Origin: Nitrospirae bacterium CG2_30_53_67
GTDB lineage: Bacteria; CG2-30-53-67
DNA: 8,600 bases
Assembly (NCBI GenBank): GCA_001873285.1
Contig: MNYV01000147.1
Span: forward strand, 1 to 8,600
Direction of reading: 5' to 3'
Position 1 is the stretch's first letter; the number at the start of each line of letters is the position of its first letter. Positions 1 through 6,482 of this stretch are shown one piece after another. A program made the translations under genes and the position numbers. Below the pieces are notes generated by a model. The model had not been told where the DNA came from, made no database searches, and saw only the letters and a list, made by a program, of their open reading frames with translations.

Positions 1-1
1 G

Positions 2-106
2 CTGATCCATGATGAAGCAAGGTTCCTGCTGTATGAAGATGACGAATTGCAGGAGCAAGCGGTCGGCATGATTTCCGGAAGGGCGCTGCGCCTGATTGGG
101 AATTAA
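2..106 (+). CDS. 3' end of an upstream gene, product not identified (partial)
   Basis: An open frame runs in from the left edge and stops at TAA 104-106. It gives 34 residues starting LIHDEARFLLY and ending GMISGRALRLIGN. The start lies outside the window. Composition and codon use look like real coding sequence, with charged and hydrophobic residues alternating as in a helix. The ending, a hydrophobic residue followed by 'GRALRLIGN', resembles the C-terminal helix of some amidohydrolase-type TIM-barrel enzymes (…GNARRLLG), but 34 residues are too few to assign a family. It is separated from dsrA by about 410 bases containing repeats, so it is probably not in the dsr transcription unit. Coding status is fairly likely; function is unknown. 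Confidence 0.55.
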   Translation: MIHDEARFLLYEDDELQEQAVGMISGRALRLIGN

Positions 107-130
107 GGTTCATCTCCAAAAGAGTGGGTG

Positions 131-338
131 AAAACATCAGGGGTCAAGGGGTCAAGGATTCCAGGGGTCAAGTGAAGTGCTTTTCAAGACTTGAGGGTCC
201 GAGGGGCCAAGGATTCAAGGGGTCGAGTGAAGTGCTAAAAACATCAGGGTTCAAGGGTTACTGTGTTTTTCTCTGGAGATTTTGCTTGCATTTAAGTATT
301 TCACTTGAATCCTTGAACCCTGGAATCCTCGAACCCTT
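131..338. repeat. Cluster of GGGTCAAGGATTC-type direct and inverted repeats
   Basis: Two direct-repeat pairs are visible. Unit A (AAAACATCAGGGGTCAAGGG) lies at 131-150 and recurs at 238-257 with one mismatch. Unit B, of 27 bases, lies at 155-181 and recurs at 210-236 with two mismatches. The stretch 300-338 carries the same motif in the opposite orientation: its reverse complement contains GGATTCCAGGGTTCAAGG and AAGTGAA, matching 140-175, so the block can fold into a long imperfect hairpin around 176-299. There is no coding logic in it; a 101-codon open frame crosses it but its translation only reflects the repeats. It looks like a dispersed non-coding repeat of the kind common between genes in sulfate-reducer genomes. 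That last point is from general recollection and not shown here. Confidence 0.75.
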
Positions 339-518
339 TTTACCCACTATATGGGAGAAGAACCAAGAAAGACCTGTAAAACCCCGTCAACGGGAAGGTG
401 ACTGTTGCCGTACAGCGGGGAGAAAATAAGGTTCTTGAATGACGGTTAGTCGGTTGACGTTTTAATCATATTTCCTCCGTCCAGATGCCGGAGAGAGTGA
501 GGAAAGGAGAAACAAAGA
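339..518 (+). promoter_or_regulatory. Leader and presumed promoter region of dsrA
   Basis: These bases separate the repeat cluster from dsrA and contain no credible gene. The promoter of the dsrABD unit should lie here, but I see no good -35/-10 pair. A TTGACG at 454-459 has no matching -10 hexamer at normal spacing. A small GC-rich stretch at 381-420 (CCCG TCAA CGGG at 383-394, then a CGGGG at 416-420) could form local hairpins, but it matches no riboswitch family I can recognise. The ribosome binding site for dsrA is AGGAAAGGAG at 500-509, nine bases before the ATG. Confidence 0.4.
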
Positions 519-1724
519 ATGGCGACTGTAAATAAAGTAGAAACACCCCTTTTGAACGAGCTCGAAAAGGGACCCTGGCCGAGTTTTGTGAAGGAACTGA
601 AAGGGGTGGCTGGAAGAAAGCCGATGATTCAGGACCTGCTGAGGCAGCTCGAACTCTCTTATAAGGAAAAGAGAGGGCACTGGAAGCACGGGGGTCTGGT
701 GGGTGTCATGGGGTACGGCGGAGGCGTGATCGGGAGGTATTCCGATTCCCCGGACAAGTTTCCGGCCTGCGCTCACTTCCACACGATGCGTGTGAACCAG
801 CCGTCCGGATGGTTCTACACATCCAAGGCATTGCGGGAGCTCTGCGACATCTGGGATGCGCACGGTTCAGGGATGACCAATATGCACGGCTCAACAGGCG
901 ACTGCGTTTTTCTGGGGACCACCACGGAGGAACTGGAGCCGATTTTCAAGGAATTGACCGACAAAGGCTGGGACCTGGGAGGTTCGGGCTCGGATGTCCG
1001 GACCCCGAGCTGCTGCAACGGGCCGGCGCGCTGTGAGTACGCCTGCTATGACACCATGGACATGTGCTATAACATCACCATGGCCTACCAGGATGAACTG
1101 CACCGTCCCGCCTTCGCCTACAAGTGGAAATTCAAATTCTCCGGCTGTCCCAATGATTGCGTCGCCTCCATTGCGAGGTCAGACTTCTCCGTGATCGGGA
1201 CTTGGCGGGATGACATCAGGATCGACCAGGCTGCGGTCAAGGCATACTCGGATTCGGGGATGGACATCAGGGCCGACGTGATCCGGAAATGCCCGACGGC
1301 CTGCATGGGCTTTGACGGGAAGGCGATCAAAATAGATAATAAGCAGTGCAACCGCTGCATGCACTGCATCAATGTCATGCCCAAGGCCCTCCGGCCGGGC
1401 AAGGACACCGGGGCCACCATTCTGATCGGCGCCAAGGCCCCGATTATTGAAGGGGCGCTCCTCGCCTCGGTCCTGGTCCCCTTCATGAAGCTGAGCAAAG
1501 AGGACGATTACAAGGAGTTCAAGGATCTCGTCGGACGGATCTGGGAGTTCTGGGATGAACACGGCGTCAGCCGCGAAAGGATCGGAGAGTGCATCCAGCG
1601 CGTGGGCCTCGGAAATTTCATCGAAGAGATCGGTGTGGATCCTATCCCTGAAATGGTGATGCATCCGAGAGCCAACCCCTACATCTTCTACGAAGAGTAC
1701 TTCGAAGAAGGGGATGAATCATAG
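519..1724 (+). CDS. dsrA: Dissimilatory sulfite reductase alpha subunit DsrA
   Basis: This is the alpha subunit of the cytoplasmic alpha2beta2 siroheme enzyme that reduces sulfite to a DsrC-bound trisulfide in sulfite/sulfate respiration. The 401-residue product has the siroheme-[4Fe-4S] cysteines as C166-x5-C172 and C210-x3-C214, in the contexts SCCNGPARC and GCPNDC. An inserted ferredoxin domain follows with C258, C277, C280 and C283. The spacings between these (44 residues from first to third siroheme-site Cys; 19 within the ferredoxin set) match those I recall for the Desulfovibrio enzyme. The protein is somewhat shorter than Desulfovibrio DsrA (about 437), consistent with small loop deletions; no key residue is missing. 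The ATG at 519 is preceded by AGGAAAGGAG. dsrB follows 83 bases later, and the intact active site plus nearby dsrD support the reductive type. Confidence 0.97.
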   Translation: MATVNKVETPLLNELEKGPWPSFVKELKGVAGRKPMIQDLLRQLELSYKEKRGHWKHGGLVGVMGYGGGVIGRYSDSPDKFPACAHFHTMRVNQPSGWFYTSKALRELCDIWDAHGSGMTNMHGSTGDCVFLGTTTEELEPIFKELTDKGWDLGGSGSDVRTPSCCNGPARCEYACYDTMDMCYNITMAYQDELHRPAFAYKWKFKFSGCPNDCVASIARSDFSVIGTWRDDIRIDQAAVKAYSDSGMDIRADVIRKCPTACMGFDGKAIKIDNKQCNRCMHCINVMPKALRPGKDTGATILIGAKAPIIEGALLASVLVPFMKLSKEDDYKEFKDLVGRIWEFWDEHGVSRERIGECIQRVGLGNFIEEIGVDPIPEMVMHPRANPYIFYEEYFEEGDES

Positions 1725-1807
1725 AAGCAGGCAAGGAGACAAACGGGAAATCATAACAATAACAATATGGATAACGGATTCAGAAATCAAAGAAGGAGGT
1801 AATCAAC

Positions 1808-2893
1808 ATGGCAGCACCCACTGCACCAAGAAAAACCGATCTCGGACCGCCGCATTATGAACAGTTTCTCCCTCCCGTCATCAAGAAAAATTACGGGAAG
1901 TGGAAATATCATGAAATAGTCAAACCCGGCGTTTTGGTTCATGTATCGGAATCCGGAGACAAAATTTATTCGGTCCGCGCCGGATCGCCGAGACTGATCA
2001 GTGTGGACACGATCCGGATGTTCGCGGATCTGGCCGACAAGTACTGCGGAGGTTATCTCCGCTTTACCAGCCGGAACAATGTGGAATTCCTGCTGGACCA
2101 GCAGAAGAATATCGATCCCCTGATCAAGGATTTAAAGGCCAAGGGTTATCCCGTCGGAGGGACCGGCAGCTCCATATCGAACATCATCCACACACAGGGA
2201 TGGGTGCACTGCCATTCCGCGGCCACCGATGTGTCCGGGGTGGTGAAGTCCCTGATGGATGAGCTTTACGAGTATTTCGTGGATATGAAACTTCCCCACA
2301 AGCTCAAAATCGCGGCGGCCTGCTGCCTCAACATGTGCGGGGCCGTTCACTGTTCCGACATTGCGATCCTGGGCGTTCACAGGCGTCCGCCCAAGATTCA
2401 GCATGAAAACGTATCCAACATCTGCGAGATACCGAACACGGTTTCGGCCTGTCCCACGGCGGCCATCCGGCCTACGACGGTCAACGGCAAGCCGAGCGTA
2501 CAGATTGATGAAGACCGCTGTATGTTCTGCGCCAACTGTTTCACGGTCTGTCCGGCCATGCCGATTGCGGATCCCTTGAACGACGGGATTTCGATCTGGG
2601 TGGGCGGGAAGGTCAGTAACGCCCGGACCGAGCCTAAGTTCACCAAACTGGCCGTCCCATTCATTCCGAACAACCCGCCGCGATGGCCCGAGGTGACCTC
2701 TACGGTGAAGAACATCGTGAAGGTCTATGCATCGGACGGCCGGAGGTATGAGCGGCTCAGTGAGTGGATTGACCGGATCGGCTGGCCCAAGTTTTTCAGC
2801 ATGACCGGTCTTGAATTCACCAAGTATCATATTGATGACTTCAAGCATGCCGGCGAGACCTTCAAGAGATCCACGCATATTAAATTTCAGTAA
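1808..2893 (+). CDS. dsrB: Dissimilatory sulfite reductase beta subunit DsrB
   Basis: This is the beta partner of DsrA; in known structures the catalytic siroheme sites sit at the alpha/beta interface. The 361-residue product carries C135 ([11 protein letters not shown]) and C172-C173-x3-C177 (ACCLNMC), the beta-type siroheme/[4Fe-4S] set with a 37-residue gap between the first two, as in characterised DsrB. A ferredoxin insert follows with C215, C238, C241 and C244, in SACPTAA and [12 protein letters not shown]. Length is normal for the family. The start at 1808 has a near-perfect Shine-Dalgarno, AAGGAGGT, seven bases upstream. That is stronger than the dsrA site and suggests independent initiation despite the 83-base gap. 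dsrD follows after 14 bases, so the three form a tight unit. Confidence 0.97.
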   Translation: MAAPTAPRKTDLGPPHYEQFLPPVIKKNYGKWKYHEIVKPGVLVHVSESGDKIYSVRAGSPRLISVDTIRMFADLADKYCGGYLRFTSRNNVEFLLDQQKNIDPLIKDLKAKGYPVGGTGSSISNIIHTQGWVHCHSAATDVSGVVKSLMDELYEYFVDMKLPHKLKIAAACCLNMCGAVHCSDIAILGVHRRPPKIQHENVSNICEIPNTVSACPTAAIRPTTVNGKPSVQIDEDRCMFCANCFTVCPAMPIADPLNDGISIWVGGKVSNARTEPKFTKLAVPFIPNNPPRWPEVTSTVKNIVKVYASDGRRYERLSEWIDRIGWPKFFSMTGLEFTKYHIDDFKHAGETFKRSTHIKFQ

Positions 2894-2907
2894 AGGGGGG
2901 CCAAAGA

Positions 2908-3159
2908 ATGGCAGATAAAATGTCTGTCGAAGCAATTGCGGATGCCATGTTCAATATCGTAAAACAGTATGCCGGGAAGAAGCGGTACAAGGCCGGCGAT
3001 CTGACCAAGGAAATCCTCTCCACGTACGGGGACAAGGTCGATAAGCAGGATTGCAAGACGGCCATTCGGACTCTTATGGATTCCGGGCGCTGTATTTACG
3101 GTTATGCAGGCGGGAGCTTCATTGCCCTTCCCGGTACAGAAGGGGCTGCCAAAGGATAA
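2908..3159 (+). CDS. dsrD: Sulfite reductase activator DsrD
   Basis: This encodes an 83-residue winged-helix protein, close to the usual length of about 80 for DsrD. The family is small, cytoplasmic and nearly always next to dsrAB in reductive-type organisms. Published work describes DsrD as an allosteric activator that speeds sulfite reduction by DsrAB; an earlier view as a DNA-binding regulator rested on the fold. Visible features are the helical N-terminus (MSVEAIADAMFNIV), a lysine-rich turn (AGKKRYKAGDLTKEIL) and the wing-like end GRCIYGYAGGSFIALPG. The ATG is 14 bases after the dsrB stop, with a purine-rich AAAGGGGG before it. The stop codon is buried in a 9-bp hairpin. Its presence is the best local marker that this DsrAB works in the sulfite-reducing direction. 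Confidence 0.93.
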   Translation: MADKMSVEAIADAMFNIVKQYAGKKRYKAGDLTKEILSTYGDKVDKQDCKTAIRTLMDSGRCIYGYAGGSFIALPGTEGAAKG

Positions 3160-3178
3160 AGGTCGTTTTCCTTTATCC
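3154..3178 (+). other. Hairpin over the dsrD stop codon
   Basis: GGATAAAGG at 3154-3162 pairs perfectly with CCTTTATCC at 3170-3178 around a 7-base loop (TCGTTTT). The TAA at 3157-3159 is inside the left arm. There is no T-tract directly after the right arm, so it is more likely to stabilise the 3' end of the dsrABD message than to terminate by itself. That role is inference. Confidence 0.55.
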
Positions 3179-3220
3179 ATGGCATCCGGCCCTTGTCGGA
3201 CGAAACAAAGTTATTGCATC

Positions 3221-3281
3221 AGACAGCCGGTCGCCTCCGGATTGGAGTACGCCGTTTCTGAGAGCGGCCGGCTGTCTTTTT
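3221..3281 (+). terminator. Intrinsic terminator-like hairpin between dsrD and dsrL
   Basis: AGACAGCCGGTCGC at 3221-3234 pairs with GCGGCCGGCTGTCT at 3264-3277. This makes a 14-bp GC-rich stem with one G-U wobble, followed at once by a run of five T (3277-3281). The loop is long, 29 bases, and holds a small inner stem CTCC/GGAG. The position, 61 bases past the dsrD stop and 45 bases before dsrL, suggests that it ends or attenuates the dsrABD transcript. Genes downstream may then have lower read-through expression or their own promoter. Confidence 0.75.
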
Positions 3282-3325
3282 CGCTCTTGAATGCAGAGTT
3301 CTGCTCTCAAGAAGGAGTATGTCTT

Positions 3326-5014
3326 ATGGCACTACAGGTCAAGAAAAAGAAAAGAACATTAGGCGCTCGTGTCGGTGGGAAAGGCGGTGGAGAGTCTTCC
3401 AATCTAAGGCCGAAATATTCGCCAAAGACCCCGCCGTGTACATTCACCTGCCCAAGCAGTGAAGACATACGAGGGTACCTGACTTATATCGCTCAGTCGG
3501 AAAGCTACAACCGTTCTTATGATGAATCCTTCAAAGAGGCCTGGTCCATCATCACCCACAACAATCCCTTCCCTGCGGTCATGGGGAGGGTATGCCCGCA
3601 CCCCTGCGAGGGCGAATGCAACCGGAAGGGGAAGGACGTGGCCGTGGGGATCAACAGCATGGAGCGGTTCGTCGGCGATTACGGCATTCAGCACAAACTC
3701 CCTTTGAAAAAATTGAACGAGGGGACATTCAGTGAGAAGGTGGCCGTCATCGGGGCAGGCCCCTCGGGTCTTTCCTGTGCTTATCAGCTCGCCAGACAGG
3801 GATACCAGGTGACCGTTTTCGAGAGGTTTGACAAGGGCGGAGGTATGCTCCGTTTTGGAATTCCCATCTACCGTCTTCCCGAAGAGATCCTGGATGCCGA
3901 GATTCGGAGGATTGAAGATCTGGGTGTGGAAATCAAATACAATATAAAGATCGGCAAGGACATCACGTTTGAAGATCTCCAGAGTGAGTACAAGGCCGTC
4001 TATGTCTCTATCGGGGCCCACACCGGCTGGAACATGAATATTCCGGGTGAGGATGCCGAAAACGTTTGGACGGGCGCTGACTTCCTGCACAAGGTCAACG
4101 TCGGCGAACGATCGGATATCGGCAAGAAGGTGGTGGTCGTCGGCGGAGGCAATACCGCGATCGATGCGGCCATGAGCTCTCTCAGGATGGGGGCCGATGT
4201 GACCATCCTCTACCGCCGGACCAAGAACGAGATGCCGGCCATCGAGCATGAGATCGCCCTTGCCGAGGAAGATGGGATTCAATTTGAATTTCTGGCCGCT
4301 CCGGTAGAAATCATCAAGAATGGAAACGGAAAGGCCGTTCAGCTCAAGGCCATTCGCATGGAACTGGGTGAACCGGATGCGTCCGGAAGAAGGCGGCCTG
4401 TTCCTCTGCCTGGCTCGGAATATACCATGGACGTGACGGCCGTTATATCGGCCATCGGCCAGACCCCGGATTATGAAGGACTGGAGAGGTTGAAGAACCA
4501 GAAGGGGTGGGTCACCGCTAATGAGGACGGAACCACCGATGTTCCCGGCGTTTTTGCAGGCGGGGATGTGACCGTGGGACTCGGGATTGCGACGCAGGCC
4601 ATCGGCCTGGGCGCCAAGACCGCCCGCGCGATCCATCATTATCTGAGGGGAACCCAGCCGGAGAAGGCGGATGAACTTCCAGTGATCCGGTATGACAAGA
4701 TGAATCTCAATCACTATGTCCCGCTGGAGAGAACCCAGGTTAAGTCTCTCCCTGTGGAAGAACGGAAAGACAACTTTAAAGAGATTCATTTCACGCTGGA
4801 GGAGGCACAGGCCGTTGAGGAATCCAAGAGATGCCTGAGCTGCGGCAAGTGTTTTGATTGTGACAACTGTTTCACCTACTGCTCCGACAGCGCGGTCAAA
4901 AAGCTCTCCAAGGATATGCCTGTGGGGCAGCACTATGAGTTCCACCTGGAGACCTGCCAGGGCTGCAAAAAGTGCGCCGAAGAGTGCCCCTGCGGCTATA
5001 TCGACATGATCTAA
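3326..5014 (+). CDS. dsrL: DsrL-like NAD(P)H:acceptor iron-sulfur flavoprotein (glutamate synthase small-chain type)
   Basis: The 562-residue cytoplasmic protein has the GltD/NfnB-type fold. An N-terminal cysteine region (C38, C42, C90, C94, C98) is followed by an FAD-binding GAGPSG at 143-148 and an NAD(P)-binding GGGNTAID at 273-280 with YRRTKNEMPA after it. A second FAD contact is in GVFAGGD (408-414). The C-terminal ferredoxin domain has CxxCxxCxxxC sets at 509-519 and 544-554. That added domain and the dsr context are what distinguish DsrL from plain GltD. DsrL links NAD(P)H and DsrAB in sulfur oxidisers, and related forms occur beside reductive DsrAB. It is shorter than the Allochromatium protein (about 650). 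I chose ATG 3326 because AAGGAG lies eight bases upstream; the frame stays open 74 codons further, but that part overlaps dsrD and the terminator. Alternative: another GltD-like ferredoxin:NAD(P)H oxidoreductase. Confidence 0.75.
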   Translation: MALQVKKKKRTLGARVGGKGGGESSNLRPKYSPKTPPCTFTCPSSEDIRGYLTYIAQSESYNRSYDESFKEAWSIITHNNPFPAVMGRVCPHPCEGECNRKGKDVAVGINSMERFVGDYGIQHKLPLKKLNEGTFSEKVAVIGAGPSGLSCAYQLARQGYQVTVFERFDKGGGMLRFGIPIYRLPEEILDAEIRRIEDLGVEIKYNIKIGKDITFEDLQSEYKAVYVSIGAHTGWNMNIPGEDAENVWTGADFLHKVNVGERSDIGKKVVVVGGGNTAIDAAMSSLRMGADVTILYRRTKNEMPAIEHEIALAEEDGIQFEFLAAPVEIIKNGNGKAVQLKAIRMELGEPDASGRRRPVPLPGSEYTMDVTAVISAIGQTPDYEGLERLKNQKGWVTANEDGTTDVPGVFAGGDVTVGLGIATQAIGLGAKTARAIHHYLRGTQPEKADELPVIRYDKMNLNHYVPLERTQVKSLPVEERKDNFKEIHFTLEEAQAVEESKRCLSCGKCFDCDNCFTYCSDSAVKKLSKDMPVGQHYEFHLETCQGCKKCAEECPCGYIDMI

Positions 5015-5047
5015 TATTTTGTCCTCCTGAAAAGAGGAGAAAATATT
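5013..5047 (+). other. Hairpin in the gap after dsrL
   Basis: AATATTTT at 5013-5020 pairs with AAAATATT at 5040-5047, and TCCTC at 5022-5026 pairs with GAGGA at 5034-5038, with one G-G mismatch between the two helices and a 7-base loop. It begins within the dsrL stop codon. No T-run follows the right arm, so termination is doubtful; an mRNA processing or stabilising element is possible. The GAGGAG in the right arm is too far from the next start to be its ribosome binding site. Confidence 0.5.
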
Positions 5048-5092
5048 GTTCAAGATTCTTTAATGAAGTGGAGCGGCGCCAAGGAGTGGACC

Positions 5093-5560
5093 ATGGAAGA
5101 GATAACCTTTAGTGAAATCATCAGCTATGCCAAGATCGCAGAAGACAACGCAAAGAAGTTTTACCTGGATGCGGCCGATATCGCAAGCCTGAGCCATGTG
5201 AAGGAATTTCTCAAGTCCCTGGCCGGCGAGGAACAGAGCCACTACGACCGCCTGGATGCCCTGCAGAAAAACCTCAAGAAAAAGGGTATCGTGCCGAAGG
5301 TGCATGAGGCTATTCATAACTTCGGGTACGCCGACTACATCAAACCTGCGGGTCAACTGGATGAAGGCGCCTCCTACAAGGATGTTCTGGAGGCGGCCAT
5401 GGCCAAGGAGAAGGAAGCGATCCAGAGTTATGACAAGTTTTCCCGGTATGTGGATGATGCCGAGGCCAAGAAACTCTTCAATCTTCTGGCCCAGGAGGAG
5501 AAAAAGCATCTCAAGCGTTTTGAAGAGGAGTATGACGACCTCCAGGATCAGAAATATTAA
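5093..5560 (+). CDS. Rubrerythrin-like ferritin-domain diiron protein
   Basis: The 155-residue product is almost entirely helical, and the sequence shows two internal halves of a four-helix bundle. Probable diiron ligands follow the rubrerythrin pattern: E17 (EDNAKKFY), E47 and H50 (EEQSH), E106 (EKEAIQSY), E136 and H139 (EEKKH). There is no C-terminal rubredoxin domain (no CxxC at all), so it is a stand-alone ferritin-like protein, not full rubrerythrin. Such proteins are generally linked to peroxide or oxygen protection and iron handling in anaerobes; the exact reaction is not shown here. I chose ATG 5093 because AAGGAG lies six bases upstream; an in-frame ATG at 5063 would add ten residues (MKWSGAKEWT) but has no ribosome binding site. 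It sits between dsrL and nfnA, 30 bases before the latter, so it is probably cotranscribed. Confidence 0.85.
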   Translation: MEEITFSEIISYAKIAEDNAKKFYLDAADIASLSHVKEFLKSLAGEEQSHYDRLDALQKNLKKKGIVPKVHEAIHNFGYADYIKPAGQLDEGASYKDVLEAAMAKEKEAIQSYDKFSRYVDDAEAKKLFNLLAQEEKKHLKRFEEEYDDLQDQKY

Positions 5561-5590
5561 ACCGTAACCTGAGTGTAAGGTAGAAAACCG

Positions 5591-6442
5591 ATGTTTGAAA
5601 TATTAGAGAAGAAAGTCTGGTCCGATGAAGCGCCGAAGATCAAGGAATTCATGGTCAAGGCCCCGGAGATTGCGAAGGCCCATCACGCAGGCCAGTTCAT
5701 CATCCTGATCGTGGATGAGCATGGGGAGAGAATACCGCTGACCATCGCCGATACGGACGTGCAGAGGGGGACCATCAATATCCTCTTCCAGGAGGTCGGG
5801 AAGTCGACGATGTGCCTCGGCCTGCTCAACAAAGGCGGCCGTATCCATCATGTCTCCGGGCCTCTGGGCAAGCCCACGCATATTGAGAAGTTCGGCACGG
5901 TGGTGTGCGTGGGCGGCGGGATCGGGATCGCCCCGGTCCATCCGATCGCCAAGGCCATGAAGGACGCCGGAAACAAGGTGATCTCGATCCTGGGTTCCCG
6001 CACCAGGAACCTTCTGATCTATGAAGATAAGATGAAAAAAGTCAGCCATGAGATCCGGATCACGACAGACGACGGGTCCTATGGCCGGCATGGCTTTGTC
6101 ACGGACGAACTGAAGCATATGATCGAGGTGGAGAAGATCCCCATCGACTTGGTTGTGGTCATCGGGCCGCCCATCATGATGAAGTTCGTCTGCAAGGTCA
6201 CGGAGCCGTATAAGATCAAGACCTTTGTCAGCTTGAACACAATCATGGTAGACGGGACCGGTATGTGCGGCGCCTGCCGGGTGACCGTGGGCGGAAAGAC
6301 CAAGTTCGTTTGTGTGGATGGTCCTGAATTCGACGGCCATCAGGTTGATTTCGAAGAGATGATGATGCGCCAGCGGCAGTATCTTCCTGAGGAAAAACTG
6401 GCAAAAGAGATATGCGAGAAGCAGACCTGCCGCCAGGCTTGA
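5591..6442 (+). CDS. nfnA: NADH-dependent ferredoxin:NADP+ oxidoreductase small subunit NfnA
   Basis: This is the small subunit of the cytoplasmic electron-bifurcating transhydrogenase that couples NADH, NADPH and ferredoxin; it is also called the sulfide dehydrogenase or dihydroorotate dehydrogenase electron-transfer-like subunit. The 283 residues give an N-terminal FAD-binding barrel with RIPLTIAD (47-54), then the nucleotide-binding GGGIGIAP (108-115). The C-terminal [2Fe-2S] site has the Nfn signature D221-GTGMC226GAC229 … C241, followed by GPEFDGHQVDF. The aspartate as a probable fourth ligand separates it from all-cysteine PyrK proteins. Length is normal. The ribosome binding site is weak (TAAGGT at 5576-5581), which may mean translation coupled to the upstream ferritin-like gene. 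nfnB follows 40 bases later, the usual NfnAB order. Confidence 0.92.
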   Translation: MFEILEKKVWSDEAPKIKEFMVKAPEIAKAHHAGQFIILIVDEHGERIPLTIADTDVQRGTINILFQEVGKSTMCLGLLNKGGRIHHVSGPLGKPTHIEKFGTVVCVGGGIGIAPVHPIAKAMKDAGNKVISILGSRTRNLLIYEDKMKKVSHEIRITTDDGSYGRHGFVTDELKHMIEVEKIPIDLVVVIGPPIMMKFVCKVTEPYKIKTFVSLNTIMVDGTGMCGACRVTVGGKTKFVCVDGPEFDGHQVDFEEMMMRQRQYLPEEKLAKEICEKQTCRQA

Positions 6443-6482
6443 AAGATTGAATCAAACCATTAAATGAGGATCAAGAGCAATT

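Noticed and set aside
124-429. Plus-strand open frame of 101 codons before dsrA
   Set aside because: It consists mostly of translated repeat units, has no ribosome binding site and resembles no protein.
371-430. Possible cobalamin-type riboswitch, from CGGGAAGGTG and ACAGCGGGGAG in the dsrA leader
   Set aside because: The core boxes of that family are absent or out of order, and no overall fold supports it.
454-468. TTGAC half-site resembling an FNR/HcpR-type operator before dsrA
   Set aside because: The second half (TAATC) does not match a symmetric site, so a single pentamer is expected by chance.
2132-2935. Minus-strand open frame of 267 codons opposite dsrB
   Set aside because: Antisense shadow of dsrB, with no ribosome binding site or motif.
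3104-3325. Upstream extension of the dsrL frame by 74 codons
   Set aside because: It would overlap dsrD and read through the terminator hairpin; ATG 3326 has a well-placed AAGGAG and gives the expected N-terminus.
3404-5053. Long minus-strand open frame of 549 codons opposite dsrL
   Set aside because: It is an antisense shadow of a clearly functional gene; the translation has no recognisable domain and arises from GC-rich codon use.
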